Below are positions 17,596-25,506 of a stretch of DNA of 64,000 nucleotides, one piece after another; positions within the stretch are counted from its first letter, which is position 1, and each line of letters opens with the position of its first letter. The stretch is from CAIQQQ01 sp040399685 (GTDB lineage Bacteria; Pseudomonadota; Alphaproteobacteria; Acetobacterales; Acetobacteraceae), in the NCBI GenBank assembly GCA_040399685.1, contig JBBART010000006.1, forward strand, positions 105,101 to 169,100, given 5' to 3'. The translations under genes were made by a program, and so were the position numbers. The notes under the pieces are model-generated. The model saw nothing but the letters and a program-made list of their open reading frames with translations, did not search any database and had not been told where the DNA came from.

Positions 17596-18726
17596 ATGAG
17601 TGATCTTCAGACTGCCTACCGCGATCCACGCACCGGCGATACCTATCCAATCGACATTCCACGTTGGTGCGGGCCGGGCATGGTTCCTTTGCTGCTCACG
17701 GATCTTCCGGGAATAACCCGTGACCAGATCGACCGGTCGGTGCGCAGCCTGTGGCGCTATGCGGCCAGCTTCCCGATGCAGGTGGCCGAGCCGATCACCA
17801 TGGGCGAAGGCTGCACGCCCCTGCTGCCCCGCACGCTGCACGGTGCGCCGGTGCTGTTCAAATGCGAATGGTTCATGCCCACCGCCAGCTTCAAGGATCG
17901 CGGCGCCAGCGTCATGCTGAGCATGCTGCGCCAGCAGGGAATCCGCGCGGTGCTGGAAGACAGCTCCGGCAATGGCGGGGCGGCGATCGCGGCCTATGCG
18001 GCGGCGGGCGGCATGGAGGCCACCATTATGGCGCCGTCGTCCACCAGCCCGGCCAAGACCGTGCAGATGCGTGCGCATGGGGCTCACGTAGAATTGATCC
18101 CCGGCAGCCGCCAGGACACTTCCAGCGCCGCCGAGGCACGGGCCAGCGAGATTTTCTATGCCAGCCACAACTGGCACCCGTTCTTCCTGCACGGCACCAA
18201 GACCCTCGCCTATGAGCTCTGGGAAGATCTCGGCTTCGTGGCGCCGGACAATGTCATCATCCCATGCGGTGCTGGTTCGAACGTGCTGGGCTGCATGATC
18301 GGCTTCTCCGAACTGCTCCGCGCCGGAGAAATCGCCCGTCTGCCGCGGCTTTTCGCTGCCCAGCCTGAAAATTGCGGCCCGATCGCACGGGCGTATCTTG
18401 GCGAGGAGCCGGTAGCGGCACGCCCCACCATCGCCGAGGGCACCGCCATCGCAGCGCCCATCCGGCTGGCCGAGGTGTCGGCCGCGTTGCGCGACAGCCA
18501 CGGTTCGGCGGTGCTGCTGAGCGAGGCCGAAATCGCCGCAGCCACAATCACACTGGCCGCCCAGGGGCTTTACGTGGAACCAACCTGCGCCCAGGCCGCC
18601 GCCGCCTTCACCCGCCTGCTGGACGCCGGCACAATCAAGGCCCACGAAACAACCGTGCTGGTGCTGACCGGTACCGGCATCAAGGCCACACCCCGCATCG
18701 CCGAGCTTCTCGGCCTCAAGCTGTAA
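17596..18726 (+). CDS. Threonine synthase-like PLP enzyme
   Basis: A 376-residue fold-type II PLP enzyme. The Schiff-base lysine is Lys100 in TASFKDRGA, with SSGNGGAA as phosphate/substrate loop, GAGSNVLG as a glycine-rich PLP-phosphate loop, and VLTGTGIKA at the C-terminus, all as in threonine synthase. Threonine synthase converts O-phosphohomoserine to threonine, but paralogues act on other hydroxy amino acids. Position beside a D-amino-acid dehydratase-like gene and an ArgE-like gene points to amino-acid metabolism rather than the core thr pathway. The ATG at 17596 gives the usual N-terminus (YRDPRTGDTYP). Confidence 0.85.
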   Translation: MSDLQTAYRDPRTGDTYPIDIPRWCGPGMVPLLLTDLPGITRDQIDRSVRSLWRYAASFPMQVAEPITMGEGCTPLLPRTLHGAPVLFKCEWFMPTASFKDRGASVMLSMLRQQGIRAVLEDSSGNGGAAIAAYAAAGGMEATIMAPSSTSPAKTVQMRAHGAHVELIPGSRQDTSSAAEARASEIFYASHNWHPFFLHGTKTLAYELWEDLGFVAPDNVIIPCGAGSNVLGCMIGFSELLRAGEIARLPRLFAAQPENCGPIARAYLGEEPVAARPTIAEGTAIAAPIRLAEVSAALRDSHGSAVLLSEAEIAAATITLAAQGLYVEPTCAQAAAAFTRLLDAGTIKAHETTVLVLTGTGIKATPRIAELLGLKL

Positions 18727-18741
18727 TCAGGGCCCCATCCT

Positions 18742-19872
18742 ATGCGCCTCACCGACCTGCCCACGCCTTGCCTGGTGCTTGACCGCAGGGTTCTGACCCG
18801 CAACCTCACCGCGATGGCCACCGTCATGGCCCGTCACGGCGTGGCGTTGCGGCCGCATATGAAAACCGCCAAGTCGATTGACGTCGCACGGATGGCGCTC
18901 GCACTGAACCCACCGTCGGACAACCCCGATGGCGGCGGCGTCACTGTCTCCACGCTGGCGGAAGCCGAGTATTTCGCAGGCCACGGCATTGCGGACATGC
19001 TCTACGCCGTGGGCATCACGCCGCAGAAGCTGGACCAGGTGGCCAAGCTGAACCTGGCCGGCGCCCGCGTGAGCGTGATCACCGACGACCCCGACATGGC
19101 CGACACGATCAGCGCCCACGCCATGCCGCCGCAGACACTGATCGAGATCGACACCGGCGAGCATCGCGGCGGGCTGGCGCCGGATGACGACCTGCTGCTG
19201 GAAATCGCATCGCGCCTGGGGCCGAATTTGGCCGGCGTCTGCACCCATGCCGGGCACAGCTACACCGCCCGCACCGCACGCGACCTGATGCGCATCGCCG
19301 AGGACGAGCGGCTCGGCGCCCTGCGCGCGGCGCAGCGACTGCGCATGGCAGGGCACAAGGCGCCGGTGGTCTCCATCGGCAGCTCACCCACCGCACTTGC
19401 CGCCACCAATCTGGACGGCATCACCGAGATCCGCGCCGGCGTTTACATGTTCGGGGATCTGTTCCAGGCCGAGATCGGCACCCATGGCCGTGGTGACATC
19501 GCCGTCAGCGTGCTGACCAGCGTGATCGGCCATCGCGCCAGCCAGCGCCGCCTGCTGGTGGATGCCGGTTCACTGGCCCTGTCCAAGGACCGCAGCACCG
19601 AGGCCACCGCCAACGACCAGGGCTTCGGGCTGGTGCTCGATCTGCAGGGCCATCGCAGCCTGGGCCGCACCTTGGTGAAAACCACTTATCAGGAACACGG
19701 CGTGGTGGAACTGGACCCTCAGATGCAGCTGTTCATGCCGCCGATCGGCACCAGGCTGCGCATCCTGCCCAACCACACCTGCCTCACCGCCGCCGCCCAT
19801 GACCGGTATTTCGTCAGCGACGACGACAGCGGCTCCGTGGCCGCCATCTGGCCACGGATCAACGGCTGGTAA
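18742..19872 (+). CDS. D-serine/D-threonine dehydratase- or aldolase-like PLP enzyme (DSD1 family)
   Basis: A 376-residue fold-type III (alanine-racemase-like barrel) PLP enzyme. The PLP lysine is in RPHMKTAKS (Lys41 by position). The C-terminal metal site reads NHTC, a His-x-Cys pair. In this superfamily His-x-Cys is known from eukaryotic D-serine dehydratase and D-threo-3-hydroxyaspartate dehydratase, while D-threonine aldolases have His-x-Asp, so I favour a dehydratase. It follows the threonine-synthase-like gene after 15 bases and is probably cotranscribed. It converges on the MFS gene. Confidence 0.85.
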   Translation: MRLTDLPTPCLVLDRRVLTRNLTAMATVMARHGVALRPHMKTAKSIDVARMALALNPPSDNPDGGGVTVSTLAEAEYFAGHGIADMLYAVGITPQKLDQVAKLNLAGARVSVITDDPDMADTISAHAMPPQTLIEIDTGEHRGGLAPDDDLLLEIASRLGPNLAGVCTHAGHSYTARTARDLMRIAEDERLGALRAAQRLRMAGHKAPVVSIGSSPTALAATNLDGITEIRAGVYMFGDLFQAEIGTHGRGDIAVSVLTSVIGHRASQRRLLVDAGSLALSKDRSTEATANDQGFGLVLDLQGHRSLGRTLVKTTYQEHGVVELDPQMQLFMPPIGTRLRILPNHTCLTAAAHDRYFVSDDDSGSVAAIWPRINGW

Positions 19873-19900
19873 GGGGTTTAGCAGCCCCTCCACACAGCCT

Positions 19901-21109
19901 TCATTCGGCTGCAAGCGGATTGGTGCGCGCGGCTTCCGCAGTGGCGGCAAGCCGCGCCGAACCGCAACACAGCAGGCTCAGCAACAGAATCGCCGCCACG
20001 ATCACCAGCACCATTTCCGGGTGGCCGCTGTCGATGAGGTAGCCCAGCGGCACCGGCGTGATGGCGCTGCCCAGCGGCAGCCCCGATGAGATGAAGCCGA
20101 ACACCTTGCCGATCTGACCGGGAGGGGCTGCGTCCTTCACCATCAGGTCGCGCGGCGTGCGGCTGCAGCCGATGGCGATGCCGGAGGCGAACATCACCCC
20201 GAAAATCATCACTTCCGGCAGGTTCAACGACGCCACCAGCAGCAGCAGCGCCGCCGAGGCGATGGTCAGGGTGGCGGCGAAGGTCAGATGCCGCTGGATG
20301 CGATCGGCCACATAGCCCCCCACCAGAACGCCGCCGGTGGCGCCGGCCATGTAGCAGGTGAGCGTGGTGGAGGCAGCCTCCACAGACATGCCCTTCACCT
20401 GGTGCAGAACCGTGATCAGCCAGGACTGGATACCCGCGCCGGCCATGGAGGACAGCAGGAAGAAGCCGAAGAACAACAGCATCGGCCGCGTCATCAGCAA
20501 CGCCCGGCCAGACATTTGCGGCCCGGCATCCAGCGATTTCGGCCGTGCCTGGTCCACCAGGATACGGCTTTGCAGCAAGATTGCCCCCACCAGCGGCACG
20601 CCAAGGGCGCCGACGAGCATCAGGCTGCCACGCCAGCCCACCACCAGCATCAAGGCCGCCATCACCGGCGGACCGAGGAAAAACCCAAGATTGCCGTTGA
20701 AGGTGTGGATGGCGAAGGCTCGGCCCATCCGCTCCTTGGGAATGGAGCCGGCCAGCACCGCGTAATCGGCCGGATGGATCACTGAATTGCCAACGCCGGA
20801 CAGCAGGCTCAAGACCAAAATCTGCCAGAACTCGGTGGCCAGCCCCATCATGCCGATGGTGATGGTCATCAGCAGCGTGCCGCCCACAAGAAACCGCCGG
20901 GCGCCGTGCTTGTCGACCAGAAATCCCACCGGGGTTTGCAGCAACGCCGTGGTGCCGGACATCAGCGCCACCGTCAGCCCCAGTTGGGCGAACGACACAT
21001 CGAACGCGGATTGCCACGCCAGGAACATCGGCGGCAGGCAGAGCACGTAGAAATGCGAGAGAAAATGCCCTGTCCCGATGAGCAGATTGACGCGTGTGGT
21101 CCGATCCAT
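19901..21109 (-). CDS. MFS transporter, fosmidomycin-resistance (Fsr)-like
   Basis: A 402-residue major facilitator protein with 12 predicted membrane helices in two six-helix halves joined by a central loop (LVDQARPKSLDAG). The N-terminal NLLIGTGHFLSHFYVLCLPP and the LVDKHGARRFLVGG loop between helices 2 and 3 are typical of the Fsr-like branch. It is an inner-membrane, proton-driven exporter by family; substrate unknown. It runs against the DSD1-family gene, with 28 bases between stops, and is divergent from the glycosyltransferase. The 151 bases upstream hold no gene. Confidence 0.83.
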   Translation of the reverse strand: MDRTTRVNLLIGTGHFLSHFYVLCLPPMFLAWQSAFDVSFAQLGLTVALMSGTTALLQTPVGFLVDKHGARRFLVGGTLLMTITIGMMGLATEFWQILVLSLLSGVGNSVIHPADYAVLAGSIPKERMGRAFAIHTFNGNLGFFLGPPVMAALMLVVGWRGSLMLVGALGVPLVGAILLQSRILVDQARPKSLDAGPQMSGRALLMTRPMLLFFGFFLLSSMAGAGIQSWLITVLHQVKGMSVEAASTTLTCYMAGATGGVLVGGYVADRIQRHLTFAATLTIASAALLLLVASLNLPEVMIFGVMFASGIAIGCSRTPRDLMVKDAAPPGQIGKVFGFISSGLPLGSAITPVPLGYLIDSGHPEMVLVIVAAILLLSLLCCGSARLAATAEAARTNPLAAE

Positions 21110-21260
21110 CGGCGACGCTCCAGACTACAGAGCGATACCGTCACCTGAACTGCGTATCACTTCAATAACGAATTCGCGCAAGGCCGCCACCCGCATTGGT
21201 TGCACTCCCCTCGCACGCCTCGCATACCCCGCAGACCATGCTGCCAAAGGACCCGCACCG

Positions 21261-22421
21261 GTGAAGATCCTGTTCCATCACCGCGTCGCCTCGCGCGACG
21301 GCCAATCCGTGCATATGGAAGAACTGACCGAGGCTCTGGCGGCGCAAGGCCACACCCTTGTGATGGTCGGCCCCGCCGGCTGGTCCGCCACCGGCTTCGG
21401 CGGCTCCAACAGGACGGTGGACCGGATCAAGGCCGCCATCCCGCCAGCGGCCTTCGAGATGCTGGAGATCGCCTATAACCTGCGTGCCTTCGTGCGGCTG
21501 TGGTCCGCCATGCGTGAACACAGGCCCGATGTGATCTATGAGCGGTTCAGCCTGTTCCTGTTCGCCGGCATCTGGGTGCAGCGCCTGACCGGCGTGAAGC
21601 TGCTGCTGGAGGTGAACTCCCCGCTGTTCGAGGAACGGGCCCGCAATGACGGCCTGAAGCTGCACGCGCTGGGGCGCTGGGCGCAACGGATGCTCTGGAC
21701 CCGCGCCGCACATGTGCTGCCCGTGACGGGCGTGCTGGCCGGCATCGTGCGCAGCTACGGCGTGCCGGCCGCGCGCATCAGCGTGATCCCGAACGGCATC
21801 AACCCCGCCCGCTTCGGCCACGTGCCAGAAACCGCCCAGGCCAAACGCGACCTCGGCCTGGCCCCAGGCCTGGTGCTGGGTTTCACCGGCTTCATCCGCG
21901 GCTGGAACGCGCTGGAACGCATCGTCGATGTGGTGGCGGCGCACGGCGAGCGCCTCGGCCTGCACATGCTGGTGGTGGGCGACGGCCCGGCCCGGCCCGA
22001 CCTGCTGGCCCACGCCGCGTCATCCGGCGTGGGCGACCGCATCACCATCACCGACGTGGTGGAGCGCGACGACGTGGCGCGCCACGTGGCCGCGTTCGAT
22101 ATCGCGGTCATCCCGGGCCTGACGCCGTATTCATCGCCGTTGAAATTGTTCGAATACATGTATCTCGGCCGCGCCATCGTGGCGCCTGACACCGAGAACA
22201 TCCGCGAGATCCTCACCCACGGGATCAACGCCCTGCTGTTCGCCCCCGATCTGCCCGGGGCGATGGAAGCAGCGATCCTGACACTCTGCGAGGACGACGC
22301 CCTTCGCACCCGCATCGGCACAGCCGCCCGCCAGCAGATCGACACGGCCCAGTTGACCTGGGCGCACAACGCAAATCGCGTCGTGGAATTGTCGGGCGTT
22401 GCCCGACCTACGGTGACGTAG
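21261..22421 (+). CDS. GT4-family glycosyltransferase
   Basis: A 386-residue GT-B glycosyltransferase. The C-terminal Rossmann domain has VIPNGINPARFG, VLGFTGFIRGWNALE, VVGDGPARPDL, and the family-4 EX7E-like donor site around YSSPLKLFEYMYLGRAIVA. Closest in look to glycogen-synthase/mannosyltransferase-like enzymes of exopolysaccharide or lipid glycosylation; donor and acceptor unknown. The start is taken as GTG at 21261, preceded by AAAGGA with 9-base spacing; the open frame further upstream to 21078 runs into the MFS gene. Its TAG stop at 22419-22421 lies inside the right arm of a large hairpin. Confidence 0.85.
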   Translation: MKILFHHRVASRDGQSVHMEELTEALAAQGHTLVMVGPAGWSATGFGGSNRTVDRIKAAIPPAAFEMLEIAYNLRAFVRLWSAMREHRPDVIYERFSLFLFAGIWVQRLTGVKLLLEVNSPLFEERARNDGLKLHALGRWAQRMLWTRAAHVLPVTGVLAGIVRSYGVPAARISVIPNGINPARFGHVPETAQAKRDLGLAPGLVLGFTGFIRGWNALERIVDVVAAHGERLGLHMLVVGDGPARPDLLAHAASSGVGDRITITDVVERDDVARHVAAFDIAVIPGLTPYSSPLKLFEYMYLGRAIVAPDTENIREILTHGINALLFAPDLPGAMEAAILTLCEDDALRTRIGTAARQQIDTAQLTWAHNANRVVELSGVARPTVT

Positions 22422-22438
22422 GTCGGGCAACGCCCGAC
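22391..22438. repeat. Perfect 22-bp inverted repeat, bidirectional terminator or dispersed cruciform element
   Basis: Left arm 22391-22412, loop GTGA at 22413-22416, right arm 22417-22438: 22 base pairs without mismatch. Each arm is itself a smaller palindrome (GTCGGGC, short loop, GCCCGAC), so the DNA could fold as a cruciform with side stems. It sits between two converging genes and contains the last codons and the stop of the glycosyltransferase. No T-run follows on either strand, so intrinsic termination is only inferred. It may be a copy of a genome-wide repeat. Confidence 0.8.
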
Positions 22439-22441
22439 GTT

Positions 22442-22810
22442 TCAACCCATCTTCCAGGTGCCGTCCTTGGCACGGCACCACTTCGCCTCATACTCACGCG
22501 TGCCGACGTCTTGCGGCAACTTCAAGCCATACGATAGCACACGGCACGGCAGGCCCTGCACCTTCGTGGTGCCAACCGCCCTGACGGTGCCGGACCAACC
22601 CGTCGCCGGATTGCTCCAGTTCGCCGAAGCGCCGGGCGTGAAGGTCTCGCCCTGGAACAGCGGCGACGCCGCCTTGTCCATCAGCGCCATATCGGCCGGC
22701 CCCATGTTCGGGCCAGCCCCCCTGAACGGATTGATCTGCGCCTGCGCGGCTGACGCCGCCACGGCCGTGAACGCGATCAAGGCCAATGCGCCAAGCGATA
22801 CGTGTTTCAT
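22442..22810 (-). CDS. Small secreted protein, surface-antigen-like C-terminus
   Basis: 122 residues with a clear Sec signal peptide (MKHVSLGALALIAFTAVAAS, cleavage near AAQAQ). The mature part ends in a WSNPATGWSGTVRAV ... CRVLSY ... YEAKWCRAKDGTWKMG pattern. That resembles the C-terminal domain of 17-kDa/RT0821-type surface proteins, in which a tryptophan-rich strand pair ends in C-x-DGxW. Two Cys in the mature part could form a disulphide. Function unknown. It starts 16 bases after the ppdK stop and is probably the last gene of the glyQ-glyS-ppdK transcript. Confidence 0.7.
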   Translation of the reverse strand: MKHVSLGALALIAFTAVAASAAQAQINPFRGAGPNMGPADMALMDKAASPLFQGETFTPGASANWSNPATGWSGTVRAVGTTKVQGLPCRVLSYGLKLPQDVGTREYEAKWCRAKDGTWKMG

Positions 22811-22826
22811 GTTCGGTTTTCCCTGA

Positions 22827-25496
22827 TCAGGCCGTGCGGTCCACGCCGACGCCAAGGGCTGCCTGGGCCGCTGCCAGGCGCGCCACCGGCACACGATACG
22901 GAGAGCATGACACATAGTCGAGGCCGGTCGCCTCGCAGAAGGCGATCGAGGTCGGATCGCCACCATGCTCGCCGCAAATGCCCATCTTCAGCTCGGGCTT
23001 GGTCTTGCGACCCCGCTCGGCGGCGAGGGCGATCATGGCGCCCACGCCTTCGATATCCAGCGACACGAAGGGGTCTTTGGCGATGATGCCCGCCTCCACG
23101 TAATGCGGCAGGAACTTGCCGGCGTCATCACGCGACAGGCCGAACACGGTCTGCGTCAGGTCGTTGGTGCCGAAGCTGAAGAAATCGGCGACCTCGGCAA
23201 TCCGGTCCGCCGTGATGGCGGCGCGCGGCAGTTCGATCATGGTGCCAACGGTGTAGTCGATCGTCATGCCGGTCTCGGCGAAGACTTCGGCGGCCACCTT
23301 GTTCACCTGATCGCGAATGATCTCCAATTCGCGCTTCATGCCCACCAGCGGGATCATGATCTCAGGCACAGGTGCTGCGCCCAGTTCCTTGGCCACCGCG
23401 ATGGCGGCCTCGAACACGGCGCGAGCCTGCATCTCGTAGATCTCGGGATAGGTGATGCCCAGGCGGCAGCCGCGATGGCCCAGCATCGGGTTGCTCTCGG
23501 CCAACTCGTCCATGCGGCGATGCATGGCGGCGAGATCTGTGCCCAGCGCATCGGCCACGTCCTGCAACTCGGCATCGGCGTGCGGCAGGAATTCATGCAG
23601 CGGCGGATCGAGGAAGCGGATCGTGACGGGCAGGCCGGCCATGATGCGGAACAGGTCCAGGAAATCCTGGCGCTGGAACGGCAGCAACTTGTCCAGTGCC
23701 ACCCGGCGGCCGGCTTCATCGCTGGCCATGATCATCTGGCGCACCGCGCCGATTCGGGTGGGGTCGAAGAACATGTGCTCGGTGCGACACAGGCCGATGC
23801 CCTCGGCCCCGAACTTACGGGCGGTCTCGGCATCCAGCGGGGTCTCGGCATTGGCGCGCACCTTCAGGCGACGCACCTGGTCGGCCCAGCCCATCAGGAT
23901 GGCGAACTCGCCGGCCAGCTTCGGCTCGGTCATCGCCACCGTGCCCAGGAACACTTCGCCGGTGGCACCGTCGAGCGTGATCGTGTCGCCGGCATGCACC
24001 AGATGACCACCGGCGCGCAGGGTCTGCGCACCGTAATCAACGTTGATGCCGCCGGCGCCGGACACGCAGGGGCGCCCCATGCCGCGGGCCACCACGGCGG
24101 CGTGGCTGGTCATGCCGCCACGGGTGGTCAAAATGCCTTTGGCTGCATGCATGCCGTGAATGTCTTCGGGCGACGTCTCGATGCGCACGAGAATAACGGC
24201 CTCGCCTTTGGCGGCGCGCATTTCGGCTTCATCGGCCGAGAACACAACCACGCCACAGGCAGCGCCGGGGCTCGCGGGCAGGCCCTTGGCCACCAGCGTG
24301 CGCGGCGCGTTGGGGTCCAGCATCGGGTGCAGCAGCTGGTCGAGCGATGCCGGGTTGACGCGCTTGATCGCTTCGTTGCGATCGATCAGGCCCTCATTGG
24401 CCATCTCGACGGCGATGCGCAGCGAGGCCGCGGCGGTGCGCTTGCCGTTGCGGGTTTGCAGCATATACAACTTGTTCTGCTGCACGGTGAACTCGATGTC
24501 CTGCATGTCCTTGTAGTGACGCTCCAGCGTGTCACGGACAGCCAACAACTCGTTGTAAGCCTTGGGCATCGCCACTTCCATCGGCGTCTCGCCCGGCTTG
24601 GCGCGCAGGCTGGCCATCGGCTGCGGCGTGCGAATGCCGGCCACCACGTCCTCGCCCTGGGCGTTCACCAGATACTCGCCGTAGAAGATGTTCTCGCCGG
24701 TCGACGGGTCGCGTGTGAAGCACACGCCGGTGGCGCAATCGGCCCCCATGTTGCCGAACACCATCGCCTGCACGTTGACGGCCGTGCCCCAGCTGGCCGG
24801 AATGTCATGCAGGCGGCGATAGGTGTTGGCGCGCGGGTTCATCCAGCTGCCGAACACGGCGGTGATGGCGCCCCAAAGCTGCTCATGCGGGTCCATCGGG
24901 AACGGCTTGCCGGTCTCGGAGGCCACCATGTCCTTGTAGCCTTCGACCACACGCTGCCAATCGAGCGCGGTCAGGCCGGTGTCCTCGACAACGCCAGCGT
25001 CCATCTTGGCGGTCTCGATGATTTCCTCGAAGCGGTGATGATCGACGTTCAACACCACCGAGCCATACATCTGGATGAAGCGGCGATAGCTGTCCCACGC
25101 AAAACGCTCATCGCCGGACGCTGCGGCCAGGCCGCGCACCGTGGCGTCGTTGAGGCCCAAATTCAGCACGGTGTCCATCATGCCCGGCATCGACACGCGC
25201 GCACCGGAGCGCACGGAGACGAGCAGCGGGCGTGTGGCATCGCCGAACGACAGGCCAACGGCGGTCTCGACCAGACCAAGGGCCGTGTCCACGGCGGCCT
25301 TCAGGTCGGACGGATAATTTTCCTTGTTGTCGTAATACGCCGTGCAAACTTCCGTGGTGATGGTGAAGCCCGGCGGCACCGGCAGGCCGATCGAAGCCAT
25401 TTCGGCCAGGTTCGCACCCTTGCCACCCAGAAGATTGCGCATCTCGGCGCGCCCCTCGTTATGACCGGCACCGAAGCTGTAAACCCACTTGGACAT
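22827..25496 (-). CDS. ppdK: Pyruvate, phosphate dikinase
   Basis: Interconverts pyruvate + ATP + Pi and PEP + AMP + PPi. At 889 residues it has the full three-domain layout: N-terminal nucleotide-binding domain with GGKGANLAEM, the swivelling phosphohistidine domain with GGMTSHAAVVARGMGRPC (catalytic His465; Thr463 is the position regulated by PDRP in relatives), and the C-terminal PEP/pyruvate barrel with GLCRTEHMFF and GTNDLTQ. The ATG at 25494-25496 follows AAGGAA. The glyQ-glyS-ppdK order recurs in alphaproteobacteria. It would serve gluconeogenesis or PEP/pyruvate balance. Confidence 0.97.
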   Translation of the reverse strand: MSKWVYSFGAGHNEGRAEMRNLLGGKGANLAEMASIGLPVPPGFTITTEVCTAYYDNKENYPSDLKAAVDTALGLVETAVGLSFGDATRPLLVSVRSGARVSMPGMMDTVLNLGLNDATVRGLAAASGDERFAWDSYRRFIQMYGSVVLNVDHHRFEEIIETAKMDAGVVEDTGLTALDWQRVVEGYKDMVASETGKPFPMDPHEQLWGAITAVFGSWMNPRANTYRRLHDIPASWGTAVNVQAMVFGNMGADCATGVCFTRDPSTGENIFYGEYLVNAQGEDVVAGIRTPQPMASLRAKPGETPMEVAMPKAYNELLAVRDTLERHYKDMQDIEFTVQQNKLYMLQTRNGKRTAAASLRIAVEMANEGLIDRNEAIKRVNPASLDQLLHPMLDPNAPRTLVAKGLPASPGAACGVVVFSADEAEMRAAKGEAVILVRIETSPEDIHGMHAAKGILTTRGGMTSHAAVVARGMGRPCVSGAGGINVDYGAQTLRAGGHLVHAGDTITLDGATGEVFLGTVAMTEPKLAGEFAILMGWADQVRRLKVRANAETPLDAETARKFGAEGIGLCRTEHMFFDPTRIGAVRQMIMASDEAGRRVALDKLLPFQRQDFLDLFRIMAGLPVTIRFLDPPLHEFLPHADAELQDVADALGTDLAAMHRRMDELAESNPMLGHRGCRLGITYPEIYEMQARAVFEAAIAVAKELGAAPVPEIMIPLVGMKRELEIIRDQVNKVAAEVFAETGMTIDYTVGTMIELPRAAITADRIAEVADFFSFGTNDLTQTVFGLSRDDAGKFLPHYVEAGIIAKDPFVSLDIEGVGAMIALAAERGRKTKPELKMGICGEHGGDPTSIAFCEATGLDYVSCSPYRVPVARLAAAQAALGVGVDRTA

Positions 25497-25506
25497 GGTA
25501 ATTTCC

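Noticed and set aside
21078..21260. Upstream extension of the glycosyltransferase frame
   Set aside because: It runs into the divergent MFS gene; a GTG with AAAGGA at 21261 gives the family N-terminus.
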